Shown: positions 32,805 to 45,597, counted from the first letter of the stretch. The stretch: DNA of 64,000 nt from Trichobilharzia szidati (GCA_944472155.2 OX235271.1:104173256-104237255); one strand, 5' to 3'. The notes: a model not told the origin generated them from the sequence alone. A program made the numbers and translations.

Positions 32805-35800
32805 GTAAGTAAATCATTATTATTTTTGATACTCATTTCTGTATATGTTTACTTGCTACCAGTTAAAGTGTTTACGAAACTTTTTGTTTAGTGTTGCTGT
32901 GTTTCTCTACTTATTTCACCCGTATTATATATGTTGTACATTTTCTAAGTGAATTGATTATGCAAAGGCACTGGTTAAACACGATGAAATTTATCTCCCA
33001 ACTTGTTTGTGAATGAAACTAAGCTTTAAGGAAAACTGTCCGTATAGTGCAATAGGTAAATAAATCAACCCGTGCGTTTTGTTTAGTACAGTGATTAACA
33101 GATAGTCTCCAGGGTACATAATCTACGTCATAACTGTTTTTCACGTAGCTATTAATAATTCTGTCTATGATTTAAGAAATATCATAATACTTGTCATTAT
33201 TCATATTTTAGTACATCCTTGTAGTTTCTCCCAGTGGTTAGGTACATTTTTTGATTGTTTCATTATTAGAAGAAGTATTCGTGTCATTTTTATATGCTTG
33301 TATAGGTTTGTATTTCTCCAATTAGCTGTACTGTCACACATGAAGACATCGGGGATACTTTAGGTTTTCCGTCTACAGTTCATTGGTCGAACTATTCTTC
33401 CTATTCCTTGAGTTCCGAGTGGAATATAGAGTTTTGTTTTGATGTTTCATTAGCGATGGTGTTGTCTGCATGGGATAAGATTGCTAACTTCACACTCAAG
33501 CTTACCTGTTTTCCGGGCTTACTATCTGCTAGTAAACCAGTTGAGTGCATCGGGTGGGAATCGAACCCGGAGCTTGGGTTTGGCAGGTGATCATTCTACC
33601 ACTGAATCATTGACACCACAGAGTTAAATATTCATTGTATTAGCCTGGTCTCAGTTGTATTCAAAATCATTCCTACTAGCTTAGAGTATTAAACTTACTA
33701 TCTTTTCATAGATCAACTCATATATTTTTAACTTTATTTCTATTATATAGAGGTTGTGGTTTATGAAGGTTATTACGAATTTCTGAGGCGTTATACACTT
33801 GGTGAACGCTTTGGATCTGGGGGTTTTGGCCATGTCCATCGTGCTAGGCGTACGTCTGATAATAAAGAAGTTGTAGTTAAAGAAGTTCGCTCAGACAAAG
33901 TTCCTTGCTGGTGTTTGGTGAGTAAATATTCTTTGAATCTTTTATCTTATTCTTACAACTTTATACTAGATTAATTTAGCTTTTTGTGTATGTGTATGTT
34001 CTAAAGTCTTGTTTTTATTGTCCAGATTTATAAGTAGTAAAGTCAATAGCTAATTTATTGATGTGATGTGTTAGAATGTACATATCGATTCACTCTGATT
34101 TTGATTGCTATGTTTTAAATAGGCGTATAGCTTTTTTTTTAAGAGTTGATTAAAGCCAGTCACACCCAATTAGTTTTCTTTCAACAGTAATCAAATCACC
34201 TGAGAAATACATGTAATTTTACATTCACTTTGAAGCTGCTTACACAGAATTATGTGGATCAGTACAGGATGAAATAAAAACCGGTGTGGCGAGTGTACAC
34301 CTTTCACTGATTTCTTACATGAAACATTCGTAGTGTATTGGTACAACTCAGGATTTACTGCAGTAATTGTTAACAGCTTAGTGTTCAGTAAATTAGCTCA
34401 TACATGCAGATATATCAGCATAAAATCTTCTATAATTGGCATTTTTATAGTAATTCTGACGCTTCCCTATCAGTAAAAGTAACTTAAAAGTATTATTGAG
34501 AAAAAGTGTGGAGATGGAAGTTAATTACTCCATCTGAACTTATCTCCTGGAACAGATCTTCCATGTTCAAGGTTATGAACCACATTAATTGTATAGGATC
34601 TGATGATATTACCTAGTTGCCAAAACTAAAGTAGATGAAGCCAGATTCGAACCCAAAGCCCAATGGATGAAAGTAGAGTGCCTTAGCTGATCAGCAAGGC
34701 GTATTTCGACAATCTTCAAATATTTTCTCTCTACTGTTGTTTGATGGGATCATTACTTGATTCCTCGAAGGTTCAGCATTCGCCTCATTGTTTTAGTGAG
34801 ATATAAATGGTATTTTTAATGTGACGCCACTTAAAATTTCATTGATAGATGTTCATCAAAGCTCGGAATGTGTGTGACATCTATGATAATAGGCTAACTT
34901 CAGTAAGTCTTCAAGTCAGTTTGTTACGTCTTCGTAACGTAGAATTTCTTTTTATTCGATCACTTTGGAATCTGAAACGTAGAATTGATTCTCTGGTTTA
35001 GATGTTTGGCTATCAGCTGTGGAGTCATGCAGTCAAACTCCCTTCAAGTGTGTCAGTTGGTATAGGAAATTGGTGCTGTTTATTCACACATTATGTAGTT
35101 TATAGTCTATGACACAAACCCATATCAAGTTTCTTTGTTGATAAGATGTGAAGGAGGACATCAAATCCTCCTCCTCCTCTCAACGTTAGCTTTCTCGTTA
35201 TCATGAGAGTTATGTTATGTTATGGAATGATTGTTTGCTAAGTTATACCATATCACCAATGCTGGTTTGGGAGTTATGAGATCGGAAGTGGTTAATGTGA
35301 GTTTCATGGATCAAGCAAATTCGTAGTCTGATTCATTAATAATGTCTACAGTTTATCATAGTTTAGTAGTGAGAGTCAAAATTACATAGTTGGGATGAAG
35401 AATTATACTAAAATGTTGCATTTTTATTCGAAACTTCTTCGTGAATTGCACATATTGTTGCCTTAAGTTGCGCATATGATTCGTGGATCCTTCTCAGTGT
35501 GAATGTTGTAGTATCACAAAGCAATGCCAACTAATTGCTAATAAAAGAAGCAGAAGTTCTACATCCTAATGAAGTGAATGGCAAATAGTTAATGAATATC
35601 GGAAATATGTATAAGATTTGGAAGATGCGAAGTAAATGTATGCAAGCCAGTATTACCCCAACCACTGATTTCTAAGATCCAGTAAATTCTATTAACTTAG
35701 GAGTGCATTGTGGTGCAGTACCTATCAACACGACTAAGATTTTGTCAATAAATGAATAATACATTCGTTATTTCCATTCTACATCTAACAAAAGTTCCCT

Positions 35801-38800
35801 ACCGAGTGATTGCATGAAGTGTCAGCGATGCCTTTGGCAACACCTTTATCCATCATCCATATTGTAGTCTAAATTAATCTGTTTGTTTGTATATCTCTTC
35901 TCCATTGAAGAGTATTTAGTTAAGTGAACTTTGTATTCTGTTTTAAATGTTAAGAGAAAGTTGACAAGAAGTAAGTTTTGTCAACCTAGTTTTTGCGTTT
36001 GTGGATGTCCCCATTAGCTATAAATATCTTCAACCTTGAAACATTTTGGTGCATTTTCAAACAGCTGTTGTTTTTTTTTGATGACAATCCCTGTGGAGTT
36101 GTTATTCGTTGGTCTGGTTAATTTACTTTTCAACCAATGAATTTGAATTTCGAATTCCACTTCAACTACTAAGATGTGGGCATCTAGACATTATTGTTAG
36201 TCCTTTCTTAACACGTGACTGACTCATTGTCAGCTTCAAGTACACAGTCACGTGATTTTGGAGTCACAGTTTCTATTCAATGTTATCATCCCATTTATTT
36301 GATCATTTTGCCAGCAATTCTTAGTGGCATACTTTTTCTGTAGCTTAGTCAATTAACAGTTCTGATCACAATACAGAGAAGGTTTAGTTCATGCATTATT
36401 TTTTTCTTTTTTCGCTCAGTGTTTAACTTTATAATTAAGTGGTACAGTCAGTGTACAACAATGTGTTTTGTGCTTCTATTCCCATATTTCTCGCTAGATA
36501 TGTCTTACTAAGTGTTTTTTTTCTATCATAGGCTTTGTCTGATTCGAAGTAGGTTGACCAAAATCCAGACTGCTCAGAAGTGGTACAGTATCATTTTGTC
36601 TCAATCTCTCTAAATATATACATATATATATATATACTAAAATTCTTTGTTACCTTATCTGTATGCACATATGCCGTGTTAGCTACCTGGTTGGTTGATT
36701 GTTTTCTCCTGTTCTCCCACCCTTACCAGTCATTACTGTGACTGATAGTTAACTTATTGTCTGTTCATATGCGTGTGTACTGCTCGTGTCCATGTGCTAG
36801 GACATAAGACAATGTGTCTTTTAGTCAGGTTGTCCGTATCTCAACTACAATTAATTTTACTACTGTGTGGTATAAAAGTTAAACAAATGCCACTCAGTAA
36901 CATGAATACAATTTGTTTAGTTTATCATTATTACTGTTATTATTATTTTTCATATAATTATTAATATATATTGTCTGCTTTTCTCTCTCCCCCCTCCCCC
37001 ACGCGCGCTCTCTCTCTCTGTCTCTTATATTTACCTAGTTGGACAATCAATTAATGCCAATTGAAGTTGTACTTCTTGTTATGTGTCAAGGTTTACCTGG
37101 AATAGTTCGTCTGTTGGATGCTTTTAATTTTGGTCAATCTTGGGCAATTGTTATGGATCAAGTATCTAATACAACATGTGATATGTTTGATTATATTGGT
37201 GAACGAGGTACACTGTCCGAGAGTGAAGCTGCATTTTATTTTCATCAACTCACTGGTATATTATTATCTTGTCATAAAGTTGGTGTATTACATCGTGATA
37301 TAAAAGATGAAAATATTTTGATTAATCGGACAACAAATGAATTAGTACTTATTGATTTTGGTTCTGGTGCATTTCTTGAATCACGTTTGTATACAGATTT
37401 TGATGGTAAGCTATGACCTTTCAATTATTTCTTAAAATTACGTGTTTTAAAGCAATACTTTTAGACTAATTGTGTCATAATTTGGTTGTAGTATTACTGA
37501 TCATCAGCTATATAGATGATGTGTGAAGTTTTTTGTGTGGTATTACTAAGTGAAAGTGCTAGAATGGAAAACAATGATTTTGGGAGTTAGGAGGGGGGGA
37601 GTAAACGGTATGGGCTCCTCTCAGTAAATCAGCCAAACCTGTTTCTGTGTGAAGTCTTGTAGGATTGTAATGGATAAGCTGATCGGTCACTAGGGTGTAC
37701 CTAGTCTTTCCTGCGCCTTGCCTCCGACCATCTAACACAGTTGGATCTAGTCAACGTTATAGTGGTGGAGATATGATTCACTGGTGTCGGTGCTTAACTT
37801 CTGGTTAGCAGGATCCAGGTTACAAACCTGGTTTATGTACTAATATCTCTCTCTCCCTATATATATATATATATATATTGGGGCGTCAGACATTGATTCA
37901 CTGATATGTGCATAAAAACACCCACTAAATCATATGCATAGCCGCATTAAATTCTATGCCATACCATAGACTGCTCCGTGAAATAGCGTCAGCTCATCTC
38001 TTGATGCCCATAATATACCGACTTTGTCGGGGTGGGTGGGGGGGTGGGAGTGATGCGCAAACTAACTTGTAGAGTTTCGACAAGGTGATCAAAAGCTCAA
38101 AGAGCATCAGAGTTACCGGATTATTCACAAAAGGAACAGTAAATATTAACCATAGCATAGCATACTTTAATCCATCGTGTTTCTTAAAAGCACAGAGGAA
38201 GAAAAGGCGAAAATAGAAAGTGGAAACATAATAGGTTTATTTGTGTTAAAGAAGTTAATCTGATTAGTTCTCAGCATCAATTGGATTTCTCTTATTGTCT
38301 TGTCAATTTTGTATAGCTACTGTGTGATATTGTTGTCCTGGGTTTGTGAAACAAATATACCTTATAGTTTGTGCATGCTATTTTTGAAAACTGTTCTCTT
38401 CTGCTTGTTTAACAATCTTTTATCCGTTTTAATTGAGTGTTTTTTTGTTTTCTTTCTTTATTAGGCACTCGTGTTTATAGTCCACCTGAATGGATTTTGA
38501 ATAGTCGATATCACGGGAAACAGGCAGAAGTATGGTCATTGGGTGTACTACTTTATGATATGTTATGCGGTGATATTCCTTTCGTAAATGATAAGGGTAT
38601 TATTGGAGGAAAGTTACGTTATCGTAGAGACAATTTAAGTGAAGCAGCAAAACATCTGATTGCGTGAGTGAAATTCAAAGTTTATTCACATTTTTATTTT
38701 ATTTTATTATTGTAAACTAGTTTGCATATTTCACTTAATTATGATGTATGTATGACGTCAAAATAAAAGTGAAATTGTGATTTAATTGGCAAGTTGAATC

Positions 38801-40706
38801 GTTTCGGATTGATGATGCTTCATCATATATATATTGATAATATTTCTTTGACAAACTATCTTCTTAATGTGGGGGGGGGGGATACGATAAATCGATGATG
38901 TGTGATCTACAATCATCATTTAATGTCACTGATGAGTATTACGACCTCATTTCTAACTTGGTAAATTCCATTGGTCAGAAACTCCCAGTAGAACTCCTCG
39001 AGATTAGTCTTGATATTAGTTCTTTATGAGCAATGGATTGAAGTGCGTCGGTAGTATAGCGGTTAGGACGCTCGCCAACTATGCACATGGCCCGGGATTC
39101 GACCCCCGGCCGACTCACTCCTTTACCTCGCTAAGCCAGATATAATGCTGGTGAAGAGGAAAGGTTAGGCATGAAGTTAGCAACCCCATCCTGTAAAATA
39201 AACACTGCTGCAGAAAATTCAAGCTACTAGCTTGAAGCCCTATGTTCCACTGGGAAACGTGAAAGAAAAAAATGGACTGAAGTTAAATCTTAGTGGTTTG
39301 CTTTATTTCGACATTGATTGATTTCTGTAGAAGTTGGAAATCGCTAGCCAATGAGTTCTTACATACTGGTTGAAGGATAACATGTTTTTCACTGGATACA
39401 GTGACAGGGTGCACATTGTTGAAGAATCTGAAATCAGAACAAAAACCAGTGGGCAATTCGTTTGATGTAAATAGGATTATCAGCATGCTGAATGTCTCCA
39501 TTTCATCGAAAATGCATCTTGAACTTTTACTTCATTTTATTTTGTGCTTTTGTTTTTTGTTATATACAGGCTGTAGTTATTTTTCACTTATTTGTGTTTA
39601 CATGTTTAGTCAAAACTTGATGTACTCTAATATCAACACATTGTGACGTTAGATCTCAGGGATGTGAAGTGTTTTTACATGTACAGTTCAGTCACTAAGA
39701 ACTGAAGGTTATCAGTTTTGATATTCAGTCTTGTGCTAGTCGTTCATGGATTTGAGTTTTATCTTATTAATCCTCTAAATGTGTTTGGTTCATATACTTA
39801 TATTTGACTCTGTACACGAAGAGGTTCAAGGAACGAAGACTTTATACTGTAGAAGAATACCTTAATCCAAACTTTCACCTATACGAACTACAGTATTCTG
39901 AGACTTCAGCTTGAAATTCTGCATTAACTTTGACTGGTAAAAATAAGTTATGGACAGCCTGGCCAATGTATTTGTGAAAAGTCATAACCGATGAAGACAT
40001 TCGTGAATTAAAAAGTTTTTTTTTGTTCCTTTACGTTCCCAGTGGAACATAGGACTTCCAGCTAGAGCTTTGAAGTTTCCGAAGCATTGGTATTTATTTT
40101 TACGGGATGTGGTTGCTAGCCTCATGCCCAACCTTCCCTCTTTACCACCAGTTTTATTACTGTCTTAGTCAGGTAAAGGAGTGTGTCTGCCCGGGGTCGA
40201 ACCCCGAAACACTTGCGTGGTTGGCGAGCATGAATTAAAAAGTTAGTCTTGCAATTTTATGAAGTGATGTAGAGCTTTCCTTAAGATATGTTTAGGACTT
40301 GGACACTGGTAGGTTTCATATTTCGACTTCAGCTTTGGGATTCTGTTTCAGGTTATCCCACGGATTGATATCAGTTAGAGAACCATTGAGTATTGGTGGT
40401 GATCGTGCTAAAATCACGAATTGGTAGAAGTTAAAATTGATGGGCCATTGAATTGGGTCCCAATGGCTGAATGGTATACGAGCTCGCCTGGTGATTGGAA
40501 GGTCCTTGGTCCGAAACCCATTGATGGGTGCGCACTGTTGAAGAGTCCCAAACTGTGACGAACCAGCTATCCAGTACTCCCTGCTGGTTTTCAGTGGTTC
40601 TCTAATTGATATCAATCCGTGGTCTAATCTGAAACAAATAGAATCTTTACAAACTAATTCTTGAAAATACTGTTTATTCTTCATCTCCCCCCAGTTTCAT
40701 TATATA

Positions 40707-40761
<55 letters not shown>

Positions 40762-42160
40762 TGTAATTCATTTGAATCAGTTAATTCCTAATTAATAAAT
40801 CTTGTATACTCTTATTTTTAAATTTTGCAGAAGCTGTTTAAATATGGATCCGTCTAAACGTCCATCATTATTGGAAATTCTGCAGCACCCGTGGATGCAA
40901 GCACATAGACCACAAGCCGGCACTCAAATTCCACCAGCTTTTCAAATAGCTTTAGATGCTTTAGAAAATGCATTGGCTACGCGTGAATCAAGTTCCGATA
41001 ATAATTCCAATGTGACTAACGCATCTGATTCACAAAATTCTTCTGGAACGCAAAACTCAAACTTGTCGAATCAAATGGCATCTGGTTTTGCGTATTCTTG
41101 TTCCTTTACGAACCCTTCATCTTCCGGTATTTGTAATAACCATAGAAACAAATCAACTGATAATGTGAATCATTCACATATTGCTATGAATTCCAGTTTT
41201 AATTCATGCGATATGAAAAACCAATCTGGCATTAATTTACATATCCCAAATGATACCAATGAGTCGGTAAGATCAAGTAATGACTACGCCTTTCAAACCA
41301 TTCATACTGGTGATGGATATCCTCAATCTTCCGTATGTGGTGTGTCACCTAAGCATGAAACACTGTGGTCTATTCCTAATACAAAGGTTAATGAACGGTC
41401 AGGTTTTATCGTTCAAACTCATCCTACAGATAATCGGCTTTCATGTCAGCAAACATCATGTCCAGAAATTTTGCCACGCCTCCATTCCAATGGATCTGAC
41501 TCAAGTTCTGGTTACTACTCACGCTCCGACTCTTTATCTTCAAATGAAGGAAAACAACTTATTTTGGCTGTAAATGCTAACAATTTACGTACATGTTCAA
41601 CTGCAAGTCATGCAGCATCTGTTATGTCTGTTACTAAGCTTGTTTCAACAGCTGCTAGTAATAGATCTCCTTGTTCAACTGCAGTGTCATCCTCACATTC
41701 CCAAATCCAAAATACAGAACTTCCTGTTCATTTACATTATTGGCGTTCAGGTAGTTCAAGTACAACATCATCTGATTCATCGTCATCTTATTCATCAACT
41801 AAATCTAATTCCCTTGATAAACAACTTCGACCAACTAGTGAAAATGCAACTATGAATGTTTATCCTTCGGTTTATCTCACTCCCCAATCAGATTCTATGA
41901 ATTTGTTCCCTTGGCCTGCACTCCTTAATTCAACTAAAACAACACCTCAAGTCTATTCAACTCCTGTAACTCATTCGAATAACACATCATGTTCAGGTGT
42001 TGCATCTTATTCTTCAAATACAAATGTTACAAATAATCCTAATTCAGATGTAACAGACACTTTAAGTAGTCTGCTATCCTCATCAGCTTCAGAGCTAAAT
42101 TCTCCTTTATCAGTTCGGGAATGGTTTATAGGAGGCAATGTCGGTATGGATCATGTATGA
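32720..42160 (+). CDS. pim: PIM-family serine/threonine protein kinase (5 coding exons)
   Basis: Joined exons 32720-32804, 33751-33917, 37039-37405, 38465-38663 and 40831-42160 give 715 codons plus TGA. Kinase domain about residues 43-298: glycine loop GSGGFG (50-55), beta3 lysine K72, alphaC glutamate E93, HRDIKDEN (169-176), DFGSGA (190-195), the PIM-typical [15 protein letters not shown] (202-216), and HPWM at the C-lobe end. PIM kinases are constitutively active cytosolic/nuclear Ser/Thr kinases acting in survival and translation control; the conserved YTDFDG loop fits. Odd points: the hinge reads [10 protein letters not shown] in place of the ERPEPV of PIM1, one residue longer and without prolines; and a ~400-residue Ser/Thr/Asn-rich tail follows, whereas vertebrate PIMs stop near 310-330 residues. 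The ATG is the first in frame after a stop at 32582. Family certain; ends and UTRs inferred. Confidence 0.92.
32805..33750 (+). other. PIM intron 1
   Basis: GT-AG, 946 bp; contains a SINE-B remnant at 33400-33618. Confidence 0.8.
33400..33618 (-). mobile_element. old SINE-B copy in PIM intron 1
   Basis: Antisense head ATTGACACCA / box B GAATCGAACCCGG near 33549-33561; tail GAGTTCCGAGTGGAATATA at left. Confidence 0.65.
33751..33917 (+). CDS. pim: PIM exon 2: glycine loop and beta3 lysine
   Basis: Acceptor TATTATATAG|AGG, donor TTG|GTGAGT. Encodes residues 29-84 including [13 protein letters not shown] and VVVKEV (K72). Phase 0 at its end. Confidence 0.92.
34543..34710 (-). mobile_element. 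SINE-E copy in PIM intron 2
   Basis: Antisense tRNA-like head with box B GGGTTCGAATCTGGC near 34643-34657; body AGATCTTCCATGTTCAAGG at left; related to 5650-5825. Confidence 0.55.
36978..37023 (+). repeat. pyrimidine/CT microsatellite before exon 3
   Basis: C and TC runs with a short GCGCGC interruption, ending 15 bp before the splice acceptor; serves as an extended pyrimidine tract. Confidence 0.8.
37039..37405 (+). CDS. pim: PIM exon 3: alphaC to activation loop
   Basis: Acceptor ATTTACCTAG|TTG after a long pyrimidine tract; donor GATG|GTAAGC. Encodes PIEVVLL (E93), hinge, [19 protein letters not shown], ending at YTDFDG (Gly split). Confidence 0.95.
37406..38464 (+). other. PIM intron 3
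   Basis: GT-AG, 1059 bp; TA run at 37859-37879, G-rich stretch near 38030-38050. No repeat family assigned. Confidence 0.85.
37859..37879. repeat. TA microsatellite
   Basis: Pure TA run in intron 3. Confidence 0.85.
38465..38663 (+). CDS. pim: PIM exon 4: P+1 loop to alphaG
   Basis: Acceptor TTTATTAG|GC, donor ATTGC|GTGAGT. Encodes [41 protein letters not shown]. Confidence 0.95.
39045..39270 (+). mobile_element. SINE-B copy, TSD-bounded
   Basis: Flanks AATGGATTGAAGT (39032-39044) and AATGGACTGAAGT (39271-39283). tRNA-like head GCGTCGGTAGTATAGCGG with box B GGATTCGACCC, body, then the tail GAAGCCCTATGTTCCACTGG shared with RTE-A. Confidence 0.85.
40018..40230 (-). mobile_element. SINE-B copy, TSD-bounded, 5'-truncated
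   Basis: Perfect 14-bp duplication TGAATTAAAAAGTT (40004-40017, 40231-40244). Antisense; the head lacks its first ~25 nt, box B GGGTTCGACCCC (antisense) near 40196. Confidence 0.85.
40348..40668. mobile_element. SINE-C composite in PIM intron 4
   Basis: A short antisense tail (40348-40390) abuts a full sense copy with tRNA-like head, hammerhead (core TTGAAGA, GAAC in place of GAAA) and tail. Confidence 0.75.
40701..40759. repeat. TA microsatellite next to PIM exon 5
   Basis: About 59 bp of almost pure TA, 71 bp before the acceptor. Confidence 0.9.
40831..42160 (+). CDS. pim: PIM exon 5: end of kinase domain and Ser-rich tail
   Basis: Acceptor AATTTTGCAG|AAG. Encodes [20 protein letters not shown], then about 410 residues of low complexity rich in Ser, Asn and Thr (for example [15 protein letters not shown]), ending [14 protein letters not shown]. 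Stop TGA at 42158-42160. An uninterrupted 1330-bp frame in AT-rich DNA argues that the tail is real coding sequence. Confidence 0.93.
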
Positions 42161-42244
42161 CGCTTGAAGTGTATTTAAACGGTTGACGCTCAATTGTTTT
42201 ACTCCTCCTCAATATGCTCATTCTACACAACACTCATTGTGATG

Positions 42245-42288
<44 letters not shown>

Positions 42289-43130
42289 TTCTATCCGTTA
42301 TTGTTCACTACGATCTCATATGTTTCTTTATTTCGAATTGTTCATTATGAAAATTGAGCTGTGTGCCTGCAGAATCTCAAACTCCTTTTTTTTGTAATGC
42401 TTATTATTATTTCTACCTCACAATCATTCACTTCTTAATTTGTAATTTTAATTTCAATCAATGACCCCCTTATGGTAATGAACAGTTATTGTTTTCTTTT
42501 CTTAATGTAGCTGCTTGTTTGTGTGTGTGCGTGTGTTTCTTTTAATGTTCCACAAAATTATTGATTTGCTTTACCACATCCTATAATATATACATATATT
42601 TCCGTGTACAGTGTATTTCCCCCTCACAATTGACTTATATTATTCACATTTTTGAAATATATGGTGTGTTTATTTTACTGATTATTTGATTATTTTAATC
42701 TTAACCAAATGTTATTTTACCCCAAGTCATCAACCTACTAATGACATTATTTTTTATGATTATTACACTTATGGTTTGACACACTACCCCTTCCATCCTC
42801 TTGTACAAATATTGCTACCCCCCCCCTACTTTAATTTACTGGAATCACAGTACTCTCAATGACCTACTCAATTGTCTATGTGTGTGTGTGTGTGTGTGGC
42901 GTGAGTTATTAAGGTTGATTGATTTCCGGTTAATGAAAAATCGTACTCCACCAACCTTTCTCCATCTCCTATCACATCTATTCCTTCAAATATGCTGATT
43001 ATTCAGCTGAACTGTCGGGTGTAAGGTCATTTTATGATTGTGTTTATTTTATCGATTCTAGACTTATTATTTTGTACTTATATTACGTAATAATAAAAAA
43101 TGGAGAGGTTTTCTTCTAATGTGTGTTATC
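42161..43130 (+). terminator. probable PIM 3' UTR and poly(A) site
   Basis: AATAAA at 43092-43097 followed by a GT/T-rich stretch (TTTTCTTCTAATGTGTGTT) is a plausible cleavage/polyadenylation site. Earlier or later sites cannot be excluded. Confidence 0.35.
42249..42287. repeat. TA microsatellite in PIM 3' region
   Basis: Pure TA run about 90 bp after the stop codon. A GT run follows at 42880-42898. Confidence 0.9.
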
Positions 43131-43975
43131 TTCATTTCTTTTTCTCAAACAAACACATACACCCACCCACACACACCAATTATGTACATTTATGTGTATA
43201 ATGCTGTTATCTGGATATTTCTGACTTTAATTGTTTCCACAGAGAGTAATCAGTTATTACCATGCTATGTAAAAGTTGTTTTACTAATATTCCTCCAGTT
43301 TTCTTTCCTTTTTTTAAAACTTTATCTTCAATTGTTTTCGATGCTATGCACAAATGAAATACCTTACTTAGAGAGTGTGTGTATGTTTGCATTGCTTAAA
43401 TTGCTCATTACTAAAGTAATTTTAATCTCTCTCTCTCTCTGTCTTTTGAAGGCTCCTTTGTATGGTTTCATGAAGTTGGTTATCTATCAACCATCCACCT
43501 ACACCACACCCCAACCCGCCCCCAACAAATTCTTTATTTCTTTGCTGTTTTAGTCCATGATATTTTCCCTTAATTTCTTTTACTCTCTGTTGATATGATT
43601 ACTTTTATTTATTTCTTTTTTTTTTTTAATGAGAAATTGCTCACACTGGCCTTCAGAATTTATTTATATTACATTATCTATCTATCTATATATATATACA
43701 TAGTATAAACTATTGTTTCCGTCTAGACTGGCTTTGCAGTGTACTTGTTTTGTTTTGTTTCGCTCCGTTTGTTTGTTTGTTTGTTTGTTTGTACCTATAC
43801 GTGTGTGATTATGTAAAGTGCACACAATCTTTCCTTTTTTTTACACATATATAGTAGATCAAACCAAGTGTTACTTTTTTTTTTCCTGCACACACTAGTC
43901 GACTGACAACAGGTCAGTTGTCTTATTCTCTGATCTAGTCTGGCTGTGTTTTTTTCACCACAGATGTTTACGTTC
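43131..43975. other. no recognisable feature
   Basis: T-rich and low-complexity (CT, GTTT and TA short runs); ORF 43119-43553 reads through these and is not credible. Confidence 0.5.
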
Positions 43976-43979
43976 TAGG

Positions 43980-44220
43980 TGATAATAATGTGGTGAGTCA
44001 TATTGAGGTCAAGTGTATAGTGTACGGTAAAGAGAGAAGCTATATCGATTGAGATGTCTAGGACATGTAGTGTGCATGCGCCTAGCCATCGTCTTCCTCG
44101 ACGGGCAATGTTAGCCGACATTGGATCACACTAAAAACGAGTTAGTGGGTAGTCAAACCAAAACTGAGCACAAGTCCATGAAGTCTTTGACAGTCATGTT
44201 TTCCATGTTAGTACTCCCGT
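43980..44220 (+). mobile_element. RTE-2 LINE C-terminal relic
   Basis: Translation with frameshifts gives RLRCLGHV, PSHRLPRRAMLADIG and later bases like the RTE-2 3' part at 63.65-63.82 kb (CATGAAGTCTTTGAC). Same family as 62.7-63.9 kb. Confidence 0.65.
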
Positions 44221-44849
44221 AAATTTTTGTCTATCATAGTTCTTACGAATAGCTTTTTTCTCTCTTTAGTCTACCTTCGTTTTCTATATGGAGTGTGGCA
44301 ACCTGAACTGCTACACTTCTGTGCATAGTTCTATGTTGAAACTCAACTAGGCAGTCATTATTTTGCTTAATAAAATTCAGCTTGGTATTTTAATGATTAA
44401 GAATAAGTAACAGGTTAATTATAATATAAAGGAAACTAGACGATGAACTGCCCCACTATGTCGTATTTAGGATTAGTGGGCTTTCTTTGACTCCTCACCT
44501 GAAAGGTTACATCCTTTGAATTGTTAAAAAACGTGATAAACACAGTGAAAGATGATGTGGAGCGAAAAGATTTTCTCTGTTTTCAAAGAGTATTTATATT
44601 CGTTATGGTTTACTGGTTTTTGAATAATCTTTGAGATGAGAAATGGTTTGTTTTTTAGAATAAGTAACAATACTTGGTAAACTGTTCGTAATTATGAGCA
44701 ACAACATTTCAGCATTCCCCTAAATGCTTTTATTAAATATCGACAACAGTAAGAGGATATTACAGGAATGAATAGCAACTGCTTTATGAAGACAAACTTG
44801 ATTTTAAGAGTCACTTTCCCTTACACTGAATGTATCTGGAAATCTCAAT
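44221..44849. other. no recognisable feature
   Basis: May hold the RTE-2 3' end up to about 44370, but not verifiable by eye. Confidence 0.4.
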
Positions 44850-45016
44850 TAGATGGCTGGTAGCAAACGACAGGAAGCTTCGGACCTAGACACTCAACAG
44901 TCAGCAAGGAGTATCTGCAATCTTCAAGGAATTCATGTCCCTTCCAGTATTCAAACCCGGGGCACTCAGTGCCGCAGTCAGAGACATTACCACTGAGCTA
45001 CTCGGTCTCGCGACTG
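44850..45016 (-). mobile_element. SINE-F (tRNA-like)
   Basis: Antisense: GCGAGACCGAGTAGCTCAG head with box B GGGTTTGAATAC, then a tail with GGACATGAATTCC. Related to 17045-17165. Confidence 0.65.
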
Positions 45017-45597
45017 ATCTCCTTTAGCAGTGTAATGGTTACTTTGATGGGACGCTAGGCAATATCAAAGTAGACATCACAATTATAGTATTGTTTTATT
45101 CTATACAGATACATATAAGACATAAAAATTATCAGAATGACTTATTTTTGAGTCTTATCCAGTGAAAACAAGTTAGATCTTGTGTTCAATGTTCATCTCG
45201 TTCATGTAAGACACATTTATACTACTGAAATTGTTATAGCTGATTATTTCATAAGATATCTCAGGAAAGTTGATTTGAATTCAACAATTCCAATATTAAC
45301 ACGTTAAGCAAACGATATTGATGGCATTAAATTGTTAAATTACAATATAAATTATTTATTGGTTCTTGTTTTTAGTTGATTCTATTGTTAAATCTCTTTT
45401 ATGAGAGAGTAAATATATAAAATTTGTTATAAGTTCTTAGTAGCTATGACCAAGTTAAACTTTAAGCGCCAAAAAAGTGCAATCGCACCAATGACCTTCG
45501 GACTCTCACTGAGCGAATTAGTGAAACCAGACAGATAACATTATAATCATGAATAAAATATGCCTGATGAAGTGTTATGATATTAGGCGGCATATCT
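45017..45597. other. no recognisable feature
   Basis: Nothing supported. Confidence 0.5.

Larger units (their letters stand above)
33918..37038 (+). other. PIM intron 2
   Basis: GT-AG, 3121 bp; one SINE-E at 34543-34710, short TA run near 36620, pyrimidine tract before the acceptor. Rest unrecognised. Confidence 0.85.
38664..40830 (+). other. PIM intron 4
   Basis: GT-AG, 2167 bp; G run at 38871-38881, two SINE-B, one SINE-C composite and a long TA run close to the acceptor. Confidence 0.85.

Noticed and set aside
37767..37835. tRNA-like stretch in PIM intron 3
   Set aside because: Only a box-B-like CAGGTTACAAACCTGG is visible; no second copy in the window.
41280..41855. Two + strand ORFs inside PIM exon 5
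   Set aside because: Out-of-frame shadows of the Ser/Asn-rich tail.
43119..43553. 144-residue ORF downstream of PIM
   Set aside because: Reads through CT and T-rich low-complexity sequence; no recognisable domain.
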